Source: Chloroflexota bacterium
GTDB taxonomy: Bacteria; Chloroflexota; Anaerolineae; Anaerolineales; DRKV01
Reading direction: 5' to 3'
Length of the DNA: 18,187 bases
Assembly (NCBI GenBank): GCA_011051635.1
Contig: DRKV01000320.1
Span: 1 to 18,187, forward strand
A program made the position numbers and the translations under genes. The notes below the pieces were generated by a model, which was not told where the DNA came from, ran no database searches, and was given only the letters and a program-made list of their open reading frames with translations. The stretch's first letter is position 1. Each line of letters starts with the position of its first letter. Shown here piece by piece: positions 5,992 through 13,816 of this stretch.

Positions 5992-8900
5992 ATGCATAGC
6001 AAAACACAATTTGTATGGCGCATGACGTCCCTGTTGATGGTCTTCATCATGGCGTTTGCACCCATCATGGCTTTGCCGACACGGGTAGCGGCTCAAAGTG
6101 CCAACCCGCCAGAGAGCAAGGCACCCAGAACTCTGGACGCCACCGGCAAAGCGCCCGCCGCGGAACCGCAGAAGGTGGAACCGCAAGCCCCTCTCCAGGT
6201 ACAGAGTATCACACCAGAGGAAGCGCTTGCAAAAATCCACCCCGATTTGCGGGACATGGCGCAAAAAGCAGCCCCCGCCTTTGGGCAGCCTGGCATTCAA
6301 GCAGTGGATGCAGCCAGCGAACCGGTCATGATTGAGGTTATCTTCAAAGTCGACAGCAAGGAAGGCCTCCCCGACCTGGCTCCCTACTTCGTGGATGGCA
6401 AGTTCCTCGCTCGTGCCCCCTTGGGTAAAGGCGAGACCAGAACCCAAGTGGTCATCGGGTATGCCAATCCCACTGCTTTGATGAAACTGGCCTCTATGTC
6501 TGAGACAGACTTCATCCTGCCGGTGGTCTTGGAGCGCAACGCCGAACCGGATGATTACCCCTACGATGAACAAAATCCGGCTCCTCAGGTTGGCCCGGAA
6601 CAATGGGCACAACTGCGCGCCAACGCCGACAAACTGCGCTCCGGCGCTTTGCCGTGGAAAGATGCCAAAGCCTACGGGGACGGCGGAAAAATCGTCCGCC
6701 CGGCAGACTGGTTCGAGGTGACTCCCGAAGGGCCGCACAAGGCTTCCGCAGCCTGGGACCGCGGCTATGACGGGGACGGCGTCACCGTGGCCGTACTGGA
6801 CGACGGCATTGACGCTGCCCACCCGGACCTGATGGGGACGCAGAAGATTTATTCCAGCACGGTGCACACCGATTACAACGGCTGGCCGGTGGTCTTCAGC
6901 CCCATCTCCATGTTGCTCTACGCCTTTGACCAGGTCTTTGGCACCACTTACATTGCCGACGGTTATCCTGGCGCGCATTATGTGGATACCAGTGAAACTC
7001 CAGAGACTGCCCCCTGCGGTGTCGGCATCTCCTGCTTCACCTACACGCCGTTGATTGATTACGGCACGCCCGGCACCTCGCACACCTACATCATCTCCAA
7101 CAGCATGACCAGCAGCGGTGTGGTGCATGTAGGGACTCACCCCGACAACGACCTGCGCGATTTCATCTGGGGCGAGAAATCTGCCGTCATCGTCACCGAC
7201 CCCAACACGCCCGGCGTGTACGACACGGTCTATGTGGACCTGGACGATGACCACGACTTCCGCGACGAGAAGCCGCTCACCCGTGCCGATACGACCGACG
7301 CCAGCACCCTGGCCGCTACCTACAACAACATGGTAGCCTACCGGGACATGAACGGCGACGGTAAAGCCGACATCTCCGGCGGCATGTTGTACTTCATCGC
7401 CGATGGCAGCACTCCTATCCCTGCCTCCGACTGGCTCTACTGGCCGATGGTTCCCTCCAACGGCGACATGGTGGCCTTCTCCGGCGGCACCTTCGACCGC
7501 GATTACAGCCACGGCACCCAGTGCGCCTCCAACATCGCGGGGCAAGGCGTCACCGATGCCTTCCTGCCCACCTTCTCCGACCTGCCTGGAGACGGGAAGC
7601 CCGCCGGCGCAGTATACGGTATGGCCCCCGGCGCAAAACTGGTCAACATTTCGGACATCTACTACAACTTCGATTCTTCGAAAATTGATGCCTACACCTT
7701 TGCCGCTATCGGCTACGACGGCATCGACCAGACCGGCTTCAACTTCCTGACCGGTAACCCCTTTGACACGGATACCGACGGCATTCAGGTAACTACCAAC
7801 TCCTACGGAGCCAGCGACCAGGACAACGACGGTTGGGAATACGACGGCCAGTACGTGACCGAAGTGCAACTCTTCTATGCTCCCTACTTGCAGTTCACCT
7901 TCTCCACCGGTAACGGCGCTTCGGCTTACGGTACGGTTGCCCCTCCCAGCCCTGGCACCGCCATTGGCGTGGGCGCCTCCACCGAGTATGGCTCCACCGG
8001 CTGGGACAGCATCACCAGCACGATGCAAATCATGAACAACGACGTCACTCCGTTCTCCAACCGCGGCCCCGGAGCACGCGGCACGAGCGGAACGGACGTG
8101 GTGGCGGGTGGCGCCTTTGCTGCCGGCGCAGAGCAACTCAACTACTACACCATGTCCATGTGGGGCGAACTGGACGGCAACAAGGCATGGGCTTCCTGGG
8201 GCGGCACCAGCCGCTCGGCGCCTGTGGCCGGCGGTATCCTGGCTCTCATTTACCAGGCCTACAAGGATGCTAACGGTGTGTGGCCGACCTTCGACGTGGC
8301 TAAAGACTTGCTCATGTCCTCCGCTACCGACCTGAATTACGACCCCTTCACCCAGGGCGGCGGCTCGGTCAACGGCGACATGGGCACCCTGATTGCCAGC
8401 GGCGAATACGGCCTCTACGTGGATGGCTCGGACTGGCAGCCCGGCGATTTCCGCGGTGACGACTACCCCGGCTTCGCCCACATCGCCTACCCCGGAGAAA
8501 CTTACACTACTACTTTTGACATCATCAACCCCAGCGCCTACACCATCACCGCCAGCGTGAGTGACAACTGGATGCAGGTGGTTGATTCGCAAACCTTCAG
8601 CATCACCATCACACCCGAAATGGTGGCCGCGGAAAGCGCCTATGGGGCGGAGAACCGCGACAACTTCTTCAAAGCCTTCAACTTCTTCATCCCCTTGCAG
8701 GGCTTTGGAACGGACGACAAAATTTCCATCCCCGCCGGCACCGACCTGATGGTCGTGCGCCAGATGTTCCCCTACGAAGGCTTCGACGTCGACGGCGATT
8801 ACAGTTGGGACAACCGCTTCTACCTGACGGTTTACAACTGGAAAGACGTCAACGGCGACGGCAACGTGTGGGAAGACAAGGACGGCAACGGCGTCGTCAA

Positions 8901-11900
8901 CTTCATCAATGACCCCAGCACCTTCGGCCAGCAGGCTGACGGAGCCCAGGAATTGGCCTGGGACGACCCCCGCACCGAACTGGACCGCTGGGAATTCGGA
9001 CGCTTCTCCTACCATCGTCCCTACGGCAACCGGAACGAGATGTGGGTACACGACCCGCTCGACCGCATGATGGACGGGATGTTCATCGGCGTCCGCCACC
9101 TGTACCGCGGTTCGTACGACCAACCCATCGTCATCCAGTACCGGGTGGACTTCTATCAGGAAGTGGACGCCCCCTGGATTGCGGCTGGCCCCATGACGGT
9201 TACCGTTCCCGCCGGCGGCATGGCCACCATCACCCCGACGGTAAACGTGCCCGCCGATATGCCCCCCGGTATGTACGAGGGCGCTATCGAGGTCTCCGAC
9301 CCCGGCATGCCCCCCACTTACACCGGCAACACCAGCGTCATCCCGGTGACCCTCAACGTGGCAGCAGACTTCACCCCCGGTATGACCCTGGGCGGCACGG
9401 ACGTGTACAACAGCCCCTACAACACCGACAGCCCGTACAACAACGCCGCGGTGCGCGGCCTGTTCGACTGGGGTTGGCGGGCTGAATCCGGCGACTGGCG
9501 TTTCTTCTCGGTGGACGTGGACAACCAGCCCATGCTGACCCCCATCTTCACCGAGACCTTCGAGACCTGGCCGCTCACCGGATGGACAGTCATCACCAAC
9601 ACAGGGGAGTCCTGGCACTCCAACGTCTTCTGGGGTGAGGACAACGAAACCCTGCCTTACGGCAGCGGCATGTCCGCCGCTATCAGTTCCGACAGCTTTG
9701 GCGGCGGTATGGATGGCGAACTGTGGTCGCCGCCCATCGACCTGACCGGAGCAAGCACGCCAGCCCTGACCTTCGTCCACTACTACAACGAATGTTGCGG
9801 CAGCGATACCGCCTCGGTTGACATATCCACCGACAACGGTGCCACATGGACGAATCTTGCGACCTGGACGACATCCGACGATGGGCCTGGCAATGTCAGC
9901 ATCGACCTGTCGGCTTATGCCGGTGAAACCGTCATCATCCGCTGGCACTACGTCGCAGGCGGCTGGGACTGGTTCTGGCACATTGACGACGTCATGGTAG
10001 CCGACTCCGTGGCTCCTTACGCCCCCGGGACGCAAATCCTGGTCAAGGATACCTGGGACGACGCCGCTCCGCACACCGACATCGACACCATCGTGCTCGG
10101 CCCCACCCCCTCCTCGCTGGGAAGCGGCCTGCTGGACTTCCCCTTCCCCGCTTTCTTTGGACCTTACACCCTGGATACCGTAGCCAAGAGCCCCAACACC
10201 AACGTTGGCGGCGGCACCTGGCTCTTCGATACATCCAGTGGAGCCAATGAAGACTGGGTAGTAGCCCCCCTCCAGGACGGCCTGCATATGTTCTTGCAGC
10301 ACAACGTTCTGTTCGAGGGCGATACCTTTGATGTCGTCTTCACCCAAACGCTGGGCACGCTGCAAACCGCACCCGATGCCTTCGAACTTCAGACTTACCA
10401 ATCGGACGGCACGGTAGGAGTGGCCTCCTTCGAAGCGACTCTGCCCGTCAACGGCGTGGTCGCCGACGCGGTTGGGCCATTTGCCCCCATGGTGTTCACC
10501 AATGAGCCGATTGACTACATCAACAGCAACACCATCGAGTGGACATACGTCTTCACAACCAGCGGTGCTCTGTACATAGATGCAAGCACCTCCAGTGCCA
10601 CCATCAGCGACATTGACCTGTACGTGTTCTACTGCGGCACCACCGGAGCATCTTGCGAACAGCGCGGTGCCTCTACCACCGGAACTGCCGATGAGAACGT
10701 CTTCATCTCGCAGCCTGAAGATGGCATCTGGCTGGTAGGTATCAACAACTGGTCCGGCCCGGCTGGCGACTTCAACCTCACGCTGACCGTGGCGCAGGGC
10801 GACGGCTTCACCATCACGGGCTTGCCCACCGGCAGCATCAACGCCGGACAAGAGGTCACCTTCACGGTAGGCTATCAGGGCCTGGACGAGGCCGCTACTT
10901 ACGGCGGCGTGCTGGCCGTGGGAATCCCCGAAGCGCCCATCCTGGTGCAAATTCCCATCAGCATCGAGCGTCTGCCCGAAACGGCCTACCTGGACAAATC
11001 GGTTGACCTGGAGACGGCTTTCCCCGGCGACGAACTCAACTACACGCTGGGCGTGTACAATCTCGGCGACCCGGCGGCTGTCTTCCATCTCAGCGACCCC
11101 ATCCCGGCAGGCACGGACTTCATCACCGTAACCGACAACCTTGACCAGTTCGACTCCTTCGTGTTCTGTGGGCTGGACGAGGGCTTCGAGGGCACCTGGC
11201 CGCCGGATGGCTGGCAGGTAGTGGTCAACTCCGGCGCAGGCTGGAACACCAATACCTATTGGGGCCGCGCCAACATCACGCCGGGCGCCGATGGACAGGC
11301 TGCCGGAGCCGACTCCGACAGTTTCGGCGGGGGGATGGACACCGAACTGTGGTCGCCGGGCATCGACCTGACGAGCGCCACAACCGCCACCCTGGTCTTC
11401 GACAGCAACTTCCAGGATTTCGCCGGCAACGGCGACGCCTGGGTGGACATCTCCACCGATGGCGGGGCAACCTGGACGAACATCCACTATCAGACCACTG
11501 ACGAACCCAGCAGCGGCACCACCTACACTTACTCGCTGGATGCCTACACCGGGAACATCGTCACCCTGCGCTGGCGCTTCGCCACCCCGGGTTGGGACTG
11601 GTACTGGTACATCGACGATATCCTGCTGACGTCCAACAACAACGCCTGTACGCCCGGTGTTGTTGACGCTTATCCCTCTGCCTACTACGACTCGGCTACC
11701 AACAGCGTGGTGTACTCCGGTACGCTGCCGCTCGGAGCGATAGACTACCCGGCCACGGATGAGAATTTCGACGCCTCCCTGACCTTCCCGACCGGCTGGG
11801 ACGTCGTGGACCTCAGCGGCGGCGAAGCATGGCATGTGTACGACGCCAGCGGAATCGGCGGCGGGCACAGCAACCCGAACGTTGCTGCCTTGTGGTGGGA

Positions 11901-12840
11901 TGCTGGCCCCGATTGGGACGACTGGCTGTACGGCCCGATGTTCACCGTCAACGCCAGCGCCCCGTACACCCTGACCTTCTGGGCCACCAGCGTGGACGAC
12001 CCCAGCAACTGCGACACGTGGACCGACCCCTACAACATGCAATTAGTGGCCTTCGACGAAAATGGCAACGAACTTGGCACGTTGTGGGATATGATGAACG
12101 ACGGCGAAACCTGGCAATGGGATTGCACCAACTTGCCGCCGTACCACGAGGTGAATGTAGACATGTCGGCTTACGCCGGCCAGAAGATACAGGTGGCCTG
12201 GCACGGCACGGGCAACTCCTACTTCATCTTCTTCCTGGATGATGTCAGTTTGCCCGGCACGACCGACCCCATCTACAATCCGTCGGCTACTATCACCGTA
12301 ACGGTGGGTATCTCCACCAGCGTCAACGCCGGAGATTACATCACCAACACGGCCTCCTTCACCGCCGACCACATGGTTACGGTCAACGGGGAAGACATGC
12401 TACAGTCCGAGACCCCTGTGGAAGCCAGTGCGGTCACGCACATCGGCGCCCCGACTCTCTCGGCCAGCATGACTGCCCCGGCACAGGCCGCGACCGGTGA
12501 CGTGATTGGTTACGACGTCTTCGTCAGCAACACCGGCGACGCCGTGGACGTGGTCAGCGTGGATATTCCCATCCCCGCGGGCACCTCGTTCTACGACATG
12601 GACATGGTCTCCGGCTTCTCCTACGACGCCGGAATGAACAAGGTGACCTACACGGGCGCGCTGGCTCCGGGTGAAACCGTAGGTATGGGCTTCCGCGTCT
12701 CCGTGGACGACATCAGCCTGTGGTGGAGCACGCTGACCGCCAGCGGCACAGCAACCGGAACCACCGGCTCAGTGGCCCTGTCCGCCGACACCTACATCGT
12801 ACCTCCGAGTGTCATCTTCCTCCCGGCCATCATCCGGTAA
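5992..12840 (+). CDS. Giant secreted subtilisin-like (S8) peptidase with nested beta-sandwich domains
   Basis: The 2282-residue protein has a signal peptide (about 1-34, cleavage near VAA-Q) and a pro-region (about 60-190). The S8 domain carries the triad D270 (VAVLDDG), H507 (YSHGTQCA) and S740 (GGTSRSAPVAGG), with oxyanion N641 (STGNG). An unusually long 236-residue stretch separates Asp from His. It includes an acidic YVDLDDDHDF segment and a DMNGDGKAD loop (452-460); a second DVNGDGN loop lies at 952-958. Both loops suggest calcium binding. Further on are beta-sandwich segments, three jelly-roll/MAM-like domains (about 1186-1338, 1728-1881, 1924-2089), a PPC-like domain (about 1508-1603) and two DUF11-like domains (first pieces at 1664-1727, 1882-1922, 2090-2150; second 2155 to end). 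It ends in IFLPAIIR. ATG 5992 is chosen for GAGGAG about 7 nt upstream and the signal peptide directly after. Likely role: extracellular degradation of proteins. Confidence 0.93.
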   Translation: MHSKTQFVWRMTSLLMVFIMAFAPIMALPTRVAAQSANPPESKAPRTLDATGKAPAAEPQKVEPQAPLQVQSITPEEALAKIHPDLRDMAQKAAPAFGQPGIQAVDAASEPVMIEVIFKVDSKEGLPDLAPYFVDGKFLARAPLGKGETRTQVVIGYANPTALMKLASMSETDFILPVVLERNAEPDDYPYDEQNPAPQVGPEQWAQLRANADKLRSGALPWKDAKAYGDGGKIVRPADWFEVTPEGPHKASAAWDRGYDGDGVTVAVLDDGIDAAHPDLMGTQKIYSSTVHTDYNGWPVVFSPISMLLYAFDQVFGTTYIADGYPGAHYVDTSETPETAPCGVGISCFTYTPLIDYGTPGTSHTYIISNSMTSSGVVHVGTHPDNDLRDFIWGEKSAVIVTDPNTPGVYDTVYVDLDDDHDFRDEKPLTRADTTDASTLAATYNNMVAYRDMNGDGKADISGGMLYFIADGSTPIPASDWLYWPMVPSNGDMVAFSGGTFDRDYSHGTQCASNIAGQGVTDAFLPTFSDLPGDGKPAGAVYGMAPGAKLVNISDIYYNFDSSKIDAYTFAAIGYDGIDQTGFNFLTGNPFDTDTDGIQVTTNSYGASDQDNDGWEYDGQYVTEVQLFYAPYLQFTFSTGNGASAYGTVAPPSPGTAIGVGASTEYGSTGWDSITSTMQIMNNDVTPFSNRGPGARGTSGTDVVAGGAFAAGAEQLNYYTMSMWGELDGNKAWASWGGTSRSAPVAGGILALIYQAYKDANGVWPTFDVAKDLLMSSATDLNYDPFTQGGGSVNGDMGTLIASGEYGLYVDGSDWQPGDFRGDDYPGFAHIAYPGETYTTTFDIINPSAYTITASVSDNWMQVVDSQTFSITITPEMVAAESAYGAENRDNFFKAFNFFIPLQGFGTDDKISIPAGTDLMVVRQMFPYEGFDVDGDYSWDNRFYLTVYNWKDVNGDGNVWEDKDGNGVVNFINDPSTFGQQADGAQELAWDDPRTELDRWEFGRFSYHRPYGNRNEMWVHDPLDRMMDGMFIGVRHLYRGSYDQPIVIQYRVDFYQEVDAPWIAAGPMTVTVPAGGMATITPTVNVPADMPPGMYEGAIEVSDPGMPPTYTGNTSVIPVTLNVAADFTPGMTLGGTDVYNSPYNTDSPYNNAAVRGLFDWGWRAESGDWRFFSVDVDNQPMLTPIFTETFETWPLTGWTVITNTGESWHSNVFWGEDNETLPYGSGMSAAISSDSFGGGMDGELWSPPIDLTGASTPALTFVHYYNECCGSDTASVDISTDNGATWTNLATWTTSDDGPGNVSIDLSAYAGETVIIRWHYVAGGWDWFWHIDDVMVADSVAPYAPGTQILVKDTWDDAAPHTDIDTIVLGPTPSSLGSGLLDFPFPAFFGPYTLDTVAKSPNTNVGGGTWLFDTSSGANEDWVVAPLQDGLHMFLQHNVLFEGDTFDVVFTQTLGTLQTAPDAFELQTYQSDGTVGVASFEATLPVNGVVADAVGPFAPMVFTNEPIDYINSNTIEWTYVFTTSGALYIDASTSSATISDIDLYVFYCGTTGASCEQRGASTTGTADENVFISQPEDGIWLVGINNWSGPAGDFNLTLTVAQGDGFTITGLPTGSINAGQEVTFTVGYQGLDEAATYGGVLAVGIPEAPILVQIPISIERLPETAYLDKSVDLETAFPGDELNYTLGVYNLGDPAAVFHLSDPIPAGTDFITVTDNLDQFDSFVFCGLDEGFEGTWPPDGWQVVVNSGAGWNTNTYWGRANITPGADGQAAGADSDSFGGGMDTELWSPGIDLTSATTATLVFDSNFQDFAGNGDAWVDISTDGGATWTNIHYQTTDEPSSGTTYTYSLDAYTGNIVTLRWRFATPGWDWYWYIDDILLTSNNNACTPGVVDAYPSAYYDSATNSVVYSGTLPLGAIDYPATDENFDASLTFPTGWDVVDLSGGEAWHVYDASGIGGGHSNPNVAALWWDAGPDWDDWLYGPMFTVNASAPYTLTFWATSVDDPSNCDTWTDPYNMQLVAFDENGNELGTLWDMMNDGETWQWDCTNLPPYHEVNVDMSAYAGQKIQVAWHGTGNSYFIFFLDDVSLPGTTDPIYNPSATITVTVGISTSVNAGDYITNTASFTADHMVTVNGEDMLQSETPVEASAVTHIGAPTLSASMTAPAQAATGDVIGYDVFVSNTGDAVDVVSVDIPIPAGTSFYDMDMVSGFSYDAGMNKVTYTGALAPGETVGMGFRVSVDDISLWWSTLTASGTATGTTGSVALSADTYIVPPSVIFLPAIIR

Positions 12841-12858
12841 GAAGAGGCGTCTCGTACA

Positions 12859-12900
12859 AACGAAAAAAGGGTCTGGCTTCGGCCAGGCCCTTTTTTCGTT
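12859..12900. terminator. Strong bidirectional terminator after the subtilase gene
   Basis: GGGTCTGGC and GCCAGGCCC pair (one G-U) around a TTCG tetraloop, flanked by AAAAAA and TTTTTT and further complementary AACG/CGTT ends. It begins 19 nt after the subtilase stop. The symmetrical A/T flanks allow it to act on both strands. Confidence 0.93.
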
Positions 12901-12982
12901 GCAGATGTTGATGTGATTTAAAACGAGAAGCGTGAAACGCAAAAATGTCGGGAGGCAAAGGAAGGCTGGGGCAACGTGAAAT

Positions 12983-13108
12983 AGTGGGGGGGGGACAATC
13001 AGACCTCCGAGATTCTGCCGCTGCGATGCCCGTCTGGAGCGGTCTGCGCAGGCAATCTCGCTTCCCAGAGCGGCTCTCAACGAAAATCTCGGAGGTCTTT
13101 CCCCCACT
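12983..13108. repeat. MITE- or REP-like inverted-repeat element
   Basis: AGACCTCCGAGATT (13001-13014) and AATCTCGGAGGTCT (13085-13098) are perfect 14-bp inverted copies. Outside them AGTGGGGG (12983-12990) and CCCCCACT (13101-13108) are also perfect inverted copies. The 70-bp centre contains shorter GAGCGG/CCGCT-type complementary pieces. No target duplication is obvious at either level and no coding capacity is seen. Confidence 0.7.
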
Positions 13109-13129
13109 GTGCTTTATATCCGGCGTCTT

Positions 13130-13157
13130 GCAGGACAACTGCTCACAGTTGTCCTGC
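13130..13157. repeat. Perfect 11-bp hairpin just after the DedA stop
   Basis: GCAGGACAACT (13130-13140) pairs with AGTTGTCCTGC (13147-13157) around a 6-nt loop. It lies 5 nt beyond the DedA stop on the minus strand. No T run follows on either strand, so it is not a standard intrinsic terminator; mRNA 3'-end protection or a mobile palindrome are alternatives. Confidence 0.7.
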
Positions 13158-13162
13158 AATTG

Positions 13163-13816
13163 TCACTCCGCCAGCGCCTCCGGCGCACCGAAGCGGGCTT
13201 TGAGGTACTCCACAATCGGGGGCAGCACCGAGATGAAGATGATGCCCAGGATGACGAATTCAAAATTCTCTTTGACGACGGGAATGTTGCCGAAGAAATA
13301 CCCGCCAAACAGGAACAACGAGACCCAGGCCAGCCCCCCCACCACGTTGTAGGCGATGAAGTGAGAATAGGTCATCGCCCCGACCCCGGCCACAAAGGGC
13401 GCAAAGGTGCGGATGATGGGAATGAAGCGCGCCAGGATAATCGTCTTGCCGCCGTGCTTTTCGTAGAAGGCGTGGGTTTTATCCAGATGCTCCTTCTTGA
13501 GAAAGCGCACGCTGCCCGAAAAGGCCCGCGGCCCGATGTAATGCCCCACCCAGTAATTGACCGTATCCCCCCCGATGGCGGCCAGCCCCAGCAGGAGGAA
13601 GAGAACCTTGACATCCAGCGCCCCCAGGGCGGCGAAAGTCCCCGCCGCAAAGAGCAGGGAATCTCCGGGGAGAAAGGGAGTCACTACGAAGCCGGTCTCC
13701 ATGAAAATGACCAGCAGCAGCAGAGCATACGTCCACAGGCCGTAAGTCTGGATGACCTCGGCCAGGTACACATCCAAATGCAGGAAAATATCAATCAGAG
13801 TTGTCAGCCAATCCAT
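13163..13816 (-). CDS. DedA family membrane protein (SNARE-associated type)
   Basis: The 217-residue protein has the normal length and hydrophobic profile of the DedA family. Motifs visible are ETGFVVTPFLPGDSLL (E40, P50-S53), GDTVNYWVGHYIG (83-95) and the arginine-bearing RFIPIIRTFAPFVAGVG (R130, R136) with G/W residues behind it. Family members act in the cytoplasmic membrane; several have been shown to recycle undecaprenyl phosphate or move phospholipids, which affects envelope integrity. The ATG at 13816 has AAGGAA about 10 nt upstream. The first 26 nt overlap the end of the PrsW-like gene in another frame, so translation is probably coupled. The specific lipid substrate cannot be told from sequence alone. 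Confidence 0.9.
   Translation of the reverse strand: MDWLTTLIDIFLHLDVYLAEVIQTYGLWTYALLLLVIFMETGFVVTPFLPGDSLLFAAGTFAALGALDVKVLFLLLGLAAIGGDTVNYWVGHYIGPRAFSGSVRFLKKEHLDKTHAFYEKHGGKTIILARFIPIIRTFAPFVAGVGAMTYSHFIAYNVVGGLAWVSLFLFGGYFFGNIPVVKENFEFVILGIIFISVLPPIVEYLKARFGAPEALAE

Larger units (their letters stand above)
12841..13162. other. Intergenic region between the subtilase and DedA genes
   Basis: These 322 bases between convergent genes hold the subtilase terminator, a 9-G run (12986-12994), a long inverted-repeat element (12983-13108) and an 11-bp hairpin next to the DedA stop (13130-13157). Short open frames crossing it lack ribosome sites and are not believed. Confidence 0.7.

Noticed and set aside
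5845..12042. A 2065-codon open frame on the minus strand, antisense to the subtilase
   Set aside because: It is a consequence of strong codon bias in the sense gene. The product is Val/Gly/His-rich with no domain, no signal and no ribosome site, while the sense strand has a clear signal peptide and catalytic triad.
12986..12994. G9 run as a phase-variation switch
   Set aside because: It lies between convergent genes, not in a coding region or promoter spacer, so length change would have no obvious effect.
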